From positions 10,912,063 through 10,976,062 of the forward strand of contig JABBOT010000016.1 of NCBI GenBank assembly GCA_016165875.1: a stretch of DNA of 64,000 nucleotides, read 5' to 3'. Shown here piece after piece: positions 34,598 through 46,418 of this stretch. This stretch comes from Acanthopleura granulata (lineage: Eukaryota > Mollusca > Polyplacophora > Chitonida > Chitonidae). The number at the start of each line of letters is the position of its first letter. The first letter of the stretch is position 1. Made by a program: the position numbers and the translations under genes. The notes under the pieces were generated by a model. The model was not told the origin of the DNA. It saw nothing but the letters and a program-made list of their open reading frames with translations, and did no database searches.

Positions 34598-37500
34598 ATC
34601 TGATGTCTTAGTGATGTTGATACACCGTTAATTTGATTAAGAATGTTAAACTGTTAAGAGTGGTACGTGGTTTATACATATATATCTATAGATATAATAT
34701 TCCCTACTTTTAGGAATATCAAAACTTTAACACAAAAGCACTAAAACAGAGCTGGACTAAATGCTGTGAGAATTGTTTCGGTTTCGTACATCACGAATTT
34801 GCCCAGATTGCTAGAGCCAAGGCCAATTTGTAGCAGCATTACTGTTATTGGGGATTACACATCGATACCGGACACTGATGACGCTGGTTCGAAACCCGGG
34901 ATGGTCTTTGCCACTTTGCACTACTGGATTCTGTGCTTTATCCAGGAAGGTGTAATACTGTTACTGAAAATCTACTTTCTAAATGGCTTCTATCAACCCA
35001 ATACAAACTGGACGAAGAAAACAACAAATGGAGATTAACAAAAAGAATTAACAAATGTATATGCTGGGAATGCGAATAAATGTAATGTTAACATTTCTTG
35101 CATTTTATTTGTTTTTCCTTCCCCCTTACTGAGTTTCTTTGTGCGAGAATTGAAGTGCTGCTGGTTTCTGTTGTTACGCGAATACACTTGTCAAATTATC
35201 ACTGATATACTATATACATGATTTCGCACTGTCAGTCCTTGGTATTTTTGATGAAAGAAGTAGCCAGCTGTAGTTAGACAAAAACCTTGCAAAAAATGCC
35301 AAGGTTTTGTGTTTTTCTCTTATACATATTATCTGGATCAAGGCATTCAATTTTTCAATTCTTATAAGCATGTACATATTGTGGGCCATTTTAAGCGGCC
35401 GTATTTAGAATGATCCTAATTGCTCTCCATAGACGATGTACTTCGGGAAGAAATTTGCGATGCATGATGGGAGCACTATGCGATTCGTGGGTTACCTCGT
35501 CCGGTCCCAGTCACTGGTGTTCTCGCGGAATTAAGGGACGCTTCATGCGTAATATAATAGATATATCGCGGCCATGAAGCTGTTTTCTCACTGGCGTTAG
35601 GTTATGTCTGTGTGCCACACGTGTATCATGGAAGGGTTCGGTTGAACGCGGACCGCGAAGAAGATCACGCCAGTCTGGATCTAAAATGTCAGTGTCTCTC
35701 CAGAGGAACTTCATTTTACTGTGTGTGTGGATCTTTGCTTATCCGGAACTTACAACCGGATATTTTGGGTAAGTTAGGTCTGGTGTTGTTATAATTCATT
35801 TTGAATTTTGATGTCAAAATTTCCAGCTAATTTTCCTGCTATGGCCATATTTCGAAGAAGCAATGAGATGAACGAAGGCAGACTGAGGAGTAAGCTCAGA
35901 TTTGTGAACATGTACTTCTGTTTTATGTTTGATAGTTGCCACATGCAGACATGTTCTTGCAATGTGTTCACATGTTGGAAATCTGCATTTTAAAAGCTCT
36001 AATTATAAACTGCCCATTCACTATCTCAGGATGTGCAAACTCTCCATTCATTACCTCAAATCGAATACCAATTGTTAGCTCCATATTCTTCAAATACTAC
36101 AACTTTTCGACTCATTACCTCAAATTCTACAGAATTTCCCATGATTACCTGGACCAACGGACCAAGATGTCACAAATAAATTGTTAATAATCGTTACATA
36201 GCCCATTTCTTCAGTTTGCAACATCAGTTTCCTGGTGGAAAGGAGGTAGTTCAGATCGATGCGAAACTAGCCTTGAAAATTGGCCTTTTCATCTATTCTT
36301 AATTGTTCCGTGACACTTTTGTACCTTCATGGCCAAGAGAACCGTCTTATTACTGCTGTAGAACGTCTCACTCTCTGGCACTTCGTATGCACACATTTTC
36401 CCTGCGTAAGCAACTCCATCTTACTGATTTCCATATCAAATGGTGTATAAATTCAAAAGGAAACACTCATCTAAAAGACTTTCATGAAAGTGACAGTAGT
36501 TCTTATTGCATACCTTTTGTTGAAACTTTGCAATTAAGGCCTTAATCCTCTAAATCATTCAGTCACGCGACTACACGATCAGCAATATGGTAATGAAAGA
36601 ATCCTGTAGGCCTCTGGCCGGAAATGAACGAAATCACACCCATCACGAAACTGGGTGTTAAAGCGTAAACCCACTTAGTCGCCGTAACAGTCCATAACCC
36701 AGAGTCTTACGCTGGACTGGCAACGCATATATTGTTCCTTAAACAGTTCCTTCATGATACAGAAGGATACAGATGTAAATGTGCGAAATATTCATTATAT
36801 TCTCAAATCATCAAACTTAATCAGCAGAGATGAGTATATGGAGGAATATAAGTTCTGAAACAGCTACACTTCACAAGAGACAGGAGGACGCCATTCAATA
36901 CGCCACGCACGTGCTCATTCTTAGTTAATTATCATCACGCATGTCACACGAGTTTTAGCGTTTATGTTGAAACTTTTGGCCTCCCCGAAGCATCGGGTTT
37001 TTTAAAGTCCCCAAAGACGTGGGACAAGTTTATGTCTGGCATATCTTTTATTGCTTGAATGTAATAATAAAAAAAAATAATAATAATAATTTGAATTTTC
37101 TTGAACTTTGTTGATCTGTGGGCTGATTTTGTCACGCTAGAGGTGGAATTGTTTAGGATACACACCCCCTACACTGATTTTTTTAAATCACAAGCAAGAT
37201 AAAAAAAGGCCTATTATCAGTACCACGTTTGCTTTCCAGCCCCATACTACGAGATATAAATGTATATAAGACACAACCACTTGCTTGTTTTGGTTTGTGT
37301 ATATCCAGGCTATAATTATCGCTATATTTAAACTGTTCCATGTTATATGTGGTGTACAAGACGAAACAGACTGGCGGATATGTATATATGTTTACATATA
37401 CAAGGCTTAGCCCTAGAGAACCGGAGGCATCAGTAACGCTTTATAGGGCAGGGGTAATGTTTATGCATCATCCCTGTGCAAAAGTGCCCCAAGCACTCTT

Positions 37501-37839
37501 TAACTTGATACACCAACTGTCAAATTTTAACCTTTTTTTCTCGGGAATCTCGGAAAGAAAGTGTAACATTTCGGTTGATTAGACCATATTGAATAATCAA
37601 GATATGGACAAGGCTTGTCGTGTGCCGTCAACGCTCTGTTCAGTCATCGCTCGACGAGGCCCATTGCCCGGCTGTGTTTACAAGTGCTGGTTTTGTCGGC
37701 AAAAATAAAACCCATTCTCTTTCAAGTACTAGGATTAACACATGTGCAGAAGATGAGCGGAGCGCTTAACGGAAGGCCAGTGCTTAGTATAACCGGCAGC
37801 CGCGAGTAAGGCGGCCTTAACGGGCATTTCTGTGTCTCT
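34598..37839. other. Intergenic segment upstream of Wnt9
   Basis: No recognised gene. A 67-codon minus-strand frame starting with a normal ATG at 35714 (MKFLWRDTDILDPDWRDLL) reads like protein, but I do not recognise it. A good donor-like word, GGTAAGTT, occurs on the plus strand at about 35768. The region is ordinary in CpG. Candidate distal regulatory DNA of Wnt9 could lie here, but nothing specific is visible. Confidence 0.5.
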
Positions 37840-38087
37840 TCCCCACAGCGGCTCGTGGTCGAGACGCTGCAAGGCGATGGGCCGTAGCGGCATTGGTCTG
37901 AATATTCAGTCATCGACAGAAGTCGTTACTGTGTCGAGCCACCGTCTCTACTCCAGTCACAGCGCAGGGGGGCTGGACTGCGTACTTTAACAGTCGGGTA
38001 TTTTATTTTTATCGGTGCTTCCCGGCGCAAAACAAAATTCACATGTAAAGAAAGATCGAGGAGGGCAGGTGGATTAAATACGCCCGC
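37840..38087 (+). promoter_or_regulatory. Wnt9 5' flank / probable 5' UTR and promoter
   Basis: CpG-rich sequence directly upstream of the Wnt9 reading frame, with an in-frame TAA at 38046-38048, 42 bases before the ATG. A consensus-like splice acceptor (CTCTTCCCCACAG, ending about 37848) could end a 5' UTR intron. An AT-rich word TATTTTATTTTTATC lies near 38000. The exact transcription start cannot be placed. Confidence 0.45.
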
Positions 38088-38421
38088 ATGTCACCTCTGG
38101 TGGTCGTCGCTGCGCCTATCATTGCCTATCTGTTAACTTTTGTCGTTCCTAGGATTTCGGGAAGACAGCAGGTTCTAATAATGACCCTTGGCGAACACCA
38201 GCGACCGATGAGCAACAAGATTCGGAGCTACGCCTCGCCGAGTGTCTGCGATATGCTGAAACTTCACGGCAAACAGAAAAGAATGTGCAAACGAGGGAAA
38301 GGTGTTCCTGAAACTCTCATAGATGCTACAAAGCTGTCTCTGTCGGAATGTCAGGCGAAGTTTCAGAACGAGAGGTGGAATTGTTCAATGGGAATTTACA
38401 GACAGAACATTCTCAGAAAAA
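38088..38421 (+). CDS. Wnt9: Wnt9 exon 1 (N-terminal part of a secreted Wnt ligand)
   Basis: The exon encodes residues 1-111 plus one base. Residues 1-24 are hydrophobic and signal-peptide-like. The Wnt domain opens with cysteines 54, 67, 88 and 99 in the family motifs CDMLKLHGKQKRMCKRG, a VPETLIDATKLS helix and ECQAKFQNERWNC. Alignment from memory of family motifs favours Wnt9: an ERWNC(S/T) element followed by a short YRxxxLR segment. The exon ends in phase 1 at AAAAA/GTAAGT. An in-frame stop lies 42 bases before the ATG. A second possibility is that residues 1-22 are intronic and the exon really begins at 38153 after TTCCTAG, with the signal peptide on an unseen upstream exon. Vertebrate WNT9 genes, as I recall them, split near this point. 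Confidence 0.9.
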
Positions 38422-38479
38422 GTAAGTTAATCACTTTAACTGTGTATATTATTGATTGAAGCATATATAAGGGGCTGTC

Positions 38480-38700
38480 CATCACCGAACACCTTGTCGC
38501 CATTCTACATGTAGCTGTACAGCAACATAGTCATGGGTTCAAATCCAGCTGCCACGCATTTTATCAGATGCTCGCAGAGGTTTGTAATTTAGGTATTCTG
38601 TAAAAGTGCGGTTGTTTCCTTTGGAATTTGCATGCTCGTCGCCGTTATAAAAATTAAATAATTTTGAGTGTGACCAAAAAAAAAAGAAAAAACTGAATGA
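38480..38700 (+). mobile_element. Degenerate SINE just inside intron 1
   Basis: A B-box-like GGGTTCAAATCC (about 38535), a GGTTGTTTCC body word and GCTCGTCGCCGTTATAAAAA near 38634 follow the order of the second SINE family, ending in an A-rich tract. It is strongly diverged. Confidence 0.45.
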
Positions 38701-38956
38701 AATAGGGGCTGTTAGTGACAAGGTTTCTTATTGGCTCGTTCTCTATAAGGCTTTTTGTTGTACAAAAAGTGAACACTATATTGCGTTGCACAAAACATGT
38801 ACCTTTCCTGAGTAAATTGGTACCATTCGATCGAAGAACAGGAACACGTTATATGACTCTGTGTCACTTGAAACTTGTAACTTTCCTGGGTTAAATCAAT
38901 GATTACTGGTTTATGGCCTCAAAATCTGCATGAAGATGGTACAGCTCCCAAAATTT

Positions 38957-38998
38957 ATTTAACTTATTTATTTATTTGATTGGTGTTCAATGCTAGAG
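38957..38998 (-). mobile_element. SINE tail fragment
   Basis: TTATTTATTTGATTGGTGTT matches the SINE tail. The similarity ends after about 40 bases. Confidence 0.6.
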
Positions 38999-40660
38999 CA
39001 TTTGAAATGCAACATATTTTCAATTTACCTCAACTAATGTTTCATGCTAATTATTTATATAAATGCTTGCATAATTGAATTTGTGGAACGTACGGTGCAA
39101 TGGAGCGTTTTTAATGCACATAAATTACAAACTATGTGGCTGCATTGTATTGTCCTGGATAATGAAGTTGAGTCAAGTGATAATGGCTACTGACGCAAAA
39201 TGTCTAAATAGGTGGAGGAGTAGTACTATAAAGATGTGAAGCCTAGTGTGTTACGAAAAGCGTTGACAAATATTGACGGCCATCTTCCAACCACCTGACT
39301 CTTGAGCGACACAGCTGTTTTCTACATTTGTTATACAGCATCTTTAAGAGTATTTTGTGATCAAGCACATACATGTGATTTGGGGATAATGCATTTAGCC
39401 AGTAGTTAGTCAAGATGGTCCTCGCTGAATTTACAATCTTAAGCTGTATAAAGAAATCTGCATAGTGCGATGAGTTGACCACATTAGATGATCACCATGA
39501 CAACAAAGTGGCGATCACTATGATTGAATGACATTGTAATTACAGCCTCTGTTTGATTCTGACATATAACGGCTTCTGTCAGAGATCCTCTAACCTTCCA
39601 GAAACGGGGTCGAGGGACAGTCACAGGAACAGACTGTTAAGCCAGGGAGTTTTATTTGACGTATACATTGTTAGATGTGGTGGTTTCCTGTGTGGAGATC
39701 TGGTCGATTTCTCCTCACTAAAATCTAACCACTGTCGTGCGAGTGAAATATACTCTGGAGTAAGAAACAAAACAGCACATAAATCAGTCTGTCAATCAAT
39801 CAAAATAAATAAATAAATCTATTAATCTGTATTGTTGGTTTATAGCGATTATTGTCGTGTATGTCCGTACATTTGACTGGTACATTTGACAAACCTCTCT
39901 ATGAGTCAGCCAGGTAATGGGTGCGATATACGCGTTAAATGTACATATATGCGCTTACAGGGGCGTTATTATTGTGTACGGTGCACTTGGTGAAACTGTT
40001 GAAGTTTGCAGTACAAAACAGCCATATACCACTGACAGTTGGAATATAGAATGCAGAAAAGGCGGACACGCTAGGTAGCGTTGAAAATTTGACTGACAGC
40101 TTGCCACCTGTGAACTAAACGTTTGACGCAAAGCATGTTGTTACATCTCAATTGACATCGTATGTTTGACATCGAGTGGTTGGCGAGTGAAAGAAACTTT
40201 CCCGCCTGCATCATTCAAAAGTGTTTAGTTGGAAACGCGTAAAGTGGTTCGTCCTAGAATGAACTGTTCCTGTGAATAGTAACAGGTGTCAAACAAAGCG
40301 ATTGTTAGCTGAACCAGTGACAAAGTACTTAACAAATTACGCATTTTACGTGGAAATAAAACTCATCCTTGTTTAAAAAAAAAATAAAAACTCATGCGAT
40401 TTGTTCATGAAAAGAAATGTGACTATTTAAAATCTTTCGCCTCAGTGAAAATATGAGGGTACTAATATTTTAGGGTCATTGGACTGGGTCAAGTTGCTTT
40501 CAGTTCACGCAATAATACCATGCCGGATATGAAACATTAAATTAAGAAGGGCTTTTTAACAAATTGGAATGAAATTCACGAGTGCAGTAATTTTTATTGA
40601 CATCTGGGACAGATTATGAAATTGACTTATCGAGTGAGTAAGTAGGAGATTGACAACCCT
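38999..40660. other. Intronic stretch with little structure
   Basis: Apart from the SINE fragment at 39673-39828, nothing recognisable is seen on either strand. Confidence 0.5.
39673..39828 (+). mobile_element. Second-family SINE 3' part
   Basis: The GGTGGTTTCC, ATTTCTCCTCACTAAAATC and GAGTGAAATATACTCTGGAG blocks are in family order, ending in (AAAT)n. The head is absent or diverged. Confidence 0.55.
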
Positions 40661-41339
40661 TCAATTGAATACACATACAGAAAGAGTCAATGACTGACTG
40701 GAAGATAGAGCAAGGGGCCAAGCAGTCAAGACAGGCGAACACACAGACATACAGGATAGATATACACACAGAGAGACGAAGAAACAGGCACAAAGAAGGA
40801 TAGTTGTACACACTGAGAGACGAACAGGAAGACAATGAAAGAGATGAACACAGAAAGACAGACAGACAGAGAGACAGACAAAGAATGGGATAGATATGCA
40901 GACAAACGGGTGGCGAGACAAAGAGACAGACGGAGAACGTGATAACTACACATGCAGGCAGATGGGAAGACAAAGGAACAGACGAAGAAACGTACACACG
41001 AAGAAAGGTACAAGTGTACGGGCAGATAGGCGGAAAAACAAAGAAACGTAGAAACAAGCAGACAAACGAGGAAAGGGATAAGTATAGACGCAGACATATG
41101 GGGACAAAACGACAGAAGAAACATACGAAGAAAGGCATACATATACATGCAGACGAGGAGACAAAGGGACAAACGAAGTAATGAATAGTTATATATGCAG
41201 ATGTCTGAGACTAGCACTGATTCACAATGGTTGCAAGAGGTGACGTCATGGAAAGCAAAAAAAAAAAAAAAAGAAAACAAAGAAAAAAAAGGGAGGGGAA
41301 AACGGCAAGTGATCGACCAAGAGACCGACACAGCGACTA
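40661..41339. repeat. Degenerate purine-rich GACA-type minisatellite
   Basis: About 680 bases of the plus strand are almost pyrimidine-poor, built of AGACAGACAAAGAAAC-like words. Longer units of roughly 44-60 bases begin with GATAGATATACACACAGAGA-like phrases (near 40758, 40799, 40846, 40889, 40939, 41078 and 41137). The minus strand therefore has overlapping Ser/Cys/Leu/Val-rich frames of up to 207 codons, which are artefacts of the repeat. Confidence 0.85.
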
Positions 41340-41680
41340 ACGGTCCCACCTAGAACATTCTGCCTGACTGAATATCTGGTTTTCAAGAACTTCCTCAATC
41401 AGTCAAACAGTCTTAAAACTGTTGAAAATGTCTTACGTGAAAGCCAAATTTTAATTTGGCGCTGTATAATTATCCTGCCTCTAATTTAAAGTTTGTCAGT
41501 TTTGCTGTTCTCTTGAATTTGCTGTTTTATTTTCTAAGGATTTCATAATAGTGTATACTGTAATCGACATTCTTTTCAGAGCGTAATGTTAGTCAGATTA
41601 TAATCCCTCACTCTTTGTTCAGCACGGGTCAGTCTTGTAACTATACGGAATTATTGACTGCGATCAAATAGTCTTTCTGT
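41340..41680. other. Intronic stretch, nothing seen
   Basis: AT-rich sequence without repeats or exons I can support. Confidence 0.5.
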
Positions 41681-41822
41681 ATTTATTTATTTATTTGATT
41701 GTTGTTTTACACCGTACTCAAGAATATTTCACTTATACGATGGCGGACAGCATTATGCTGGGAGGAAACCGGACAGAGCCCAGGGGAAACCCACGACCAT
41801 CCGTGGTTGCTGGCAGACCTTT
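41681..41822 (-). mobile_element. 5'-truncated SINE
   Basis: The tail (TTATTTGATTGTTGTTTTAC) and body (CGGACAGAGCCCAGGGGAAA; GTTGCTGGCAGACCT) are intact, but the element stops before the tRNA-like head. Confidence 0.9.
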
Positions 41823-41824
41823 TC

Positions 41825-41898
41825 TATTTACATTTATTTAATATAGGAATGGTGTTTAACACCATGCACACTCAATAATTTTTCAACAAACACGACGG
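41825..41898 (-). mobile_element. Second SINE tail abutting the first
   Basis: ATAGGAATGGTGTTTAACAC followed by CACTCAATAATTTTTCAAC matches a SINE tail of the GTTTAAC-type family, in the same orientation. It begins exactly where the neighbouring SINE is truncated. Confidence 0.6.
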
Positions 41899-44119
41899 GG
41901 ATTAGCTTTGTAGTTGAGGTACACCCGTGTTCTCAGAACGAACAAAACTCTTGACAAAGCAGCAGGTCGATCTGTTACTTTAAGAGTGTCTTTGCATGTC
42001 GTCGCACATATTGCATACACGGAGAAAGCTGATACCAGTTACTGTATCAGCTTGTGGTGTAAAATCAGCCGTCCACGATCAGAACCACATTGCCACTAAT
42101 CGGTATTCGTGATATAATAACTTGAGGCAAAAGTATCGCAAGTGTTTGTTTTGTCTAGCTGGGATGGGATTGTAAATAAATTATACCTTACATAAATATA
42201 TTTTCAAGGCATAAAAAAGATATTTGGGATGAATTCGAATATCAGTTCTGATTTCGTTTAGTCGTGCGGTAAACCTTTACCTCACTCTGTAACCTCTGGG
42301 AGGAAACCGTGTATACGTGTATACTAAAAATATAGGCCCTTATGTTGATGCATACACGTGAAAAATATTTCTCGCCCGTTTTGGTCGCATACGATGTAAA
42401 ACACGGAGTCATCCATCAAACGGTCAAGTTTAGATGGTAATACAAACCGCGAATTTCACTCTAACCCGAATCTATCAATTATCACAATAAACAGTTATGT
42501 CTGGCTTTCTAACATGTCCGCGCGTGTATGTATACTGGCCTGGTGGCTTGTATGTTTAAGCTATGTGAATGATGCGGGTAAAAGTGCGTGCAAGTCTCGC
42601 CAATCTCCCAGAGAGCATTCCACTGCTCAACCCTTCTTTCTCACACGGTCTATACACTCGACATGGGATAAATATATATACCCTGGACGAAGCAAACACA
42701 TGTTCGCTTTCAATAGTGCATTATTTCCCTCTATTAGATACGCCAAATATTCTTGCAGATATATATCTGGATTTATTTTTTACGTGGAACATGTTGTGGG
42801 AATGTGAACTGTAACAGGGACCGCAAGTGTCATGGAGATAATCAACGGTCTTCGCATAATTTTTATTCCCTGTTCACCCAACACGTGTTAAGTGTGGAAT
42901 TGTGTATATAATATATTGATATTATATATAATATAATATATTCTCAGTGGTTCCCTGTCGTACGCTGGGTCTTGTGTGCCACACAGATTAGAGTTCAAAT
43001 CCACAGCATGACGGTATTCTTCTGTCTTTTGTTTATTAGCTTGAAGCGGACCTAAGTATCGATAGTTTCTCATTTATAAAAAGGATAATTTCCAATGTAC
43101 CAGTGAGGTTTTGTTTAAAGTTATCTTTAACACATCTAACTGGTTACTTGTGGAGAAAAAACAGTTCATAGGCTATACGAATAATTCCATGTTACGAATC
43201 CAACCCCTGACTTGTAAGCAGAAGTTTATGTTCTATTTCTTTCGGGACATCAGCCCATGTCGTCTTTACTTGCAATGTTAGGTAGACCCTTAGTATCGTA
43301 AAAAAAAAACTAGATCGATGGAATGAATGATTAAGGCTTAATATCACACTGGCAATATGTCAGATATATCTTGGCGAGAACATGCTCAGTAGATCAATGG
43401 TAATGAAGATGCTCCCTGTAAATGGGCTAATGAACCTCATGCTGGTTTCCTTTACATCATCTCATGATTCCAAGACCCGCATACATATGTGGCTGTTGAT
43501 CAGTAAACCTAATCTTCAAATCAGGTCGGCCATTACGTCAAGGTGACATGGTTTCCACACGTAATACCTCGCCCGCTCGCCCGTGCCAGGCAATTGGAAC
43601 TGGCACGCTGACAAACAATTCGGAGATATGATTTATTCTTGGCCGAAGACTCCCCGTCAGACCTCTTGCAAAACGCCAGCGGGGTCACGAGATGAAAACT
43701 CCTGCTGGAGAGACACCCATCGCCCCATGAGTTCTTATGCCCACTCATCAAACACGTCAGATCCCCTCCCCTCTTTCCCTCCACACACACCATGAACTGA
43801 CTATAGACCCACTACTCAGCCTGCCTACCAGCCCAGATAACCCCATCAAGTGTTGCCGGAAGCCCGTGTAGGGTAGTTTACCGGTTTCACCCGTTTTCGT
43901 TTTCACCAGTGCCACACGGGATATCGGAATGAAGCGGCCCCATGTACGTGATCTTCAGCCGTGATGTGTTTAGGGCGGAGGTGTATGTAGATTCACGAAT
44001 CCATTCACAAACCACCGTGGATAGACATGATTATCAGCTGAACAAACATTACTGTTACAAAACATATATGATTATTCAAATAATAATAATAACAAGTACA
44101 GCGATGAGTTATAACAACT
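41899..44119. other. Intronic stretch
   Basis: No exon. An AT palindromic run lies at 42905-42945. GTGCCAG and CTGGCAC arms (43583-43608) frame CAATTGG in a locally CpG-rich patch (43555-43700). Confidence 0.5.
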
Positions 44120-44286
44120 TTTCCCCTGCCATATGCCTGCCGGTCTGCCAGCAACCATAAGGATGTTCTGGGTGTTCCCCGGTTTCCTCACTCCATATAA
44201 TACTCGCCGCCGAGGTATAAGTGAAATAAAACACCAAATAAATAAGTAAATAAGTAAATAAATAAATAAATAAGTAAATAAATAAG
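44120..44286 (+). mobile_element. 5'-truncated SINE with (AAAT/AAGT)n tail
   Basis: Plus-strand copy with GGTCTGCCAGCAACC, CCGGTTTCCTCACTCC and GGTATAAGTGAAATAAAACA in order. The block around the usual TTCTTGAGTACGGCG is deleted. The tail is a 50-base tetranucleotide array from 44237. Confidence 0.85.
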
Positions 44287-44814
44287 TCTGTGGTATGACT
44301 CGACCCAGGATTGTTTCCGGGTTTCCCGACTTCGATGTTATAATGATGTATACCATAGTTATAGACAGTTTAATAAACCCATGACTAATATCAGCTACTA
44401 AAATCATGACCCTGCACGTTCCCGACATGAGAGTTTTTGGTTAAAACTATTCGCAAAGTATATTTCTGCCTTCTCTGGGAGTGACAGGTATAGAAGCACA
44501 TGGATAGATGCACCCTCTGACAGAAATAAACATCCATCGCGCTAAGCATTTAGACTCTTATGCTCACACAATTACACAGCGGAAGCAACATGCGATCACG
44601 TGATCTCAGACCGGAAATACTCGCCACGACACCATGGCAACGTCTGCTCGTATGTGGATTTTTGTCGCTTCATAAAATACTTGCTTTCTACATTTGCTGC
44701 AAACATGAATCATAGCGTCGATATAATAATTTGTTCACAATTTCCTCGTGCGAGTCTCCAACTGACGTGAAATGAAAGCAAGAAATTCTTTGCAAGTGTT
44801 ATATACGAAGACGT
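44287..44814. other. Intronic stretch, nothing seen
   Basis: No feature supported. Confidence 0.5.
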
Positions 44815-45055
44815 GATGCTGCCCACAGTGAACGTGGAAATCAACCTCAGCCAGAGACACAGATGCTCCCCACAGAGAACGTGGAAATCAACCTCAGCCA
44901 GAGACACAGATGCTCCCCACAGAGAATGTGGAAATCAACCTCAGCCAGAGACACAGATGCTCCCCACAGAGAACGTGGAAATGAACCTAAGTCAGAGACA
45001 CAGATGCTGCCAACAAAGAACGTGGAAATCAACCTCAGCCAGTGACACAAATTTC
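44815..45055. repeat. 47-bp minisatellite, about five units
   Basis: AGATGCTCCCCACAGAGAAC recurs at 44861, 44908, 44955 and 45002 (spacing exactly 47), with a partial first unit from about 44815. GTGGAAATCAACCTCAGCC is the other conserved block. Frames on both strands are repeat artefacts. Confidence 0.96.
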
Positions 45056-45229
45056 GCATGTGTGCCCTGCATGATCTAAATTTTACTATGTAAGGGAAGT
45101 TATTTTTATGCCGTGATACCGTTCTGGTCGTGCGGTGGTTAAAAGTTCTTTGATGTTTCATGTTTCCAGTTATAACGATCATCTAGAACCGTGCTATATA
45201 ATTGCAAAATGACAGTTACTAGAGCATTT

Positions 45230-45720
45230 ACCTGTATGTGCCTGGAACATCACTACGGACATTCGCACGTGCATGTGTTCGCCCAGGACATGTGTATCCT
45301 AGGATTATTTTGAAGCCTGGGCCATAGTATATATGGGAATGGGCAATGTTGCATATCTACAGCATTTCTATATCTGGAACATTTTGCCCAGGGATTCTAC
45401 ATCCCTAACAATCTTATGTCTTGGATATTTGCGTATCTGGAATATTTATATGTCTAAACCATTTGTACGGCTGTAACATTTGTTTAACTCGAACACTGGA
45501 ACGTCGAGAACATTTGTATGCCCAGAACATTTTATACCCGCGCTATAGATATAAGGGGCATTGTATATCTCATGCAATACTATATCTGTACATCCATGTG
45601 TCCTGCTTAACACACTTATGTCCAGCCCATTTGTATTCCTAAAACATGATATAATCGAAACATGTGTATATTCTGAACATTTACCTTTCTAGGTCTTTTG
45701 CATGCAGAAAACATGATGAG
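45230..45720. repeat. Highly degenerate ~17-bp tandem array
   Basis: The sequence can be cut into about 28 units of 15-19 bases resembling AACATTTGTATGCCCAG. Examples are AACATTTGTATGCCCAG itself near 45509, AACATTTGTTTAACTCG, ACCATTTGTACGGCTGT and CCATTTGTATTCCTAAA. Few neighbours are identical, so the array is old. Confidence 0.6.
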
Positions 45721-46418
45721 CACATCTTAGGAATATATTACAGTTTACAACACATGATGTGTGCAAAATTCACCTTGAACAAGATAGTTAAAGGAGTATG
45801 GCAAATGTTTGGATAGTTTAATGTGCCGAAACATTTCGTTCATCTGACTCAAAGTCGTTCACGCACACTGATGAAAACATGACTTAATTCGACTCGCAAA
45901 TAAACATTTTCTAATATGCGTGTATATCGGCCATATCGTTAGTTGTAGTCTGAGGCAGGACTTGATACACTCGCCTCTCGTTTATTTACCCTGTGAACAA
46001 ATGTTTATGACCCCTGTCAGGCTTGTGAACGTTTCTGGCTTGATCTATTCAAGATAACCCGTCAGCTATAACATTTTGACGGATTTAAAGGTTGTTCGCT
46101 TTTCATGCTGGATTACGGTTTTCATGATATCCGTTATACCGAGCCTTGAGTCTACTCAATTACCAAGATCTCCTTTCGAATCAGCTGTTCTGTTTACGGT
46201 TCTGTTTACCGCAATTCCGATCATAATATTTTACTCCACTGGAACAAAATTTGAAGAATTTGAAATATGACACTGCTTCGTAGTTAGTTTTACGACGAAA
46301 AATGAAACCAGAAATGCTGAAAAGTGTAGTGATAAGCAGTGTCTAGAGTACTACGTGAGTTGTGTGACAGTATTAAGTTACGTTAAGTATCAAGTATTGA
46401 CGTTTGTAGTGCAGTAGT
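45721..46418. other. Intronic stretch, nothing seen
   Basis: No feature supported. Confidence 0.5.

Noticed and set aside
34830..34915. tRNA gene (GGTTCGAAACC box)
   Set aside because: No matching A box at the right distance and no cloverleaf. It is probably a SINE head remnant.
40614..41349. Long Ser/Cys/Leu-rich minus-strand frames (up to 207 codons) resembling a membrane or secreted protein
   Set aside because: Complement of a purine-rich tandem array. Several frames are open at once.
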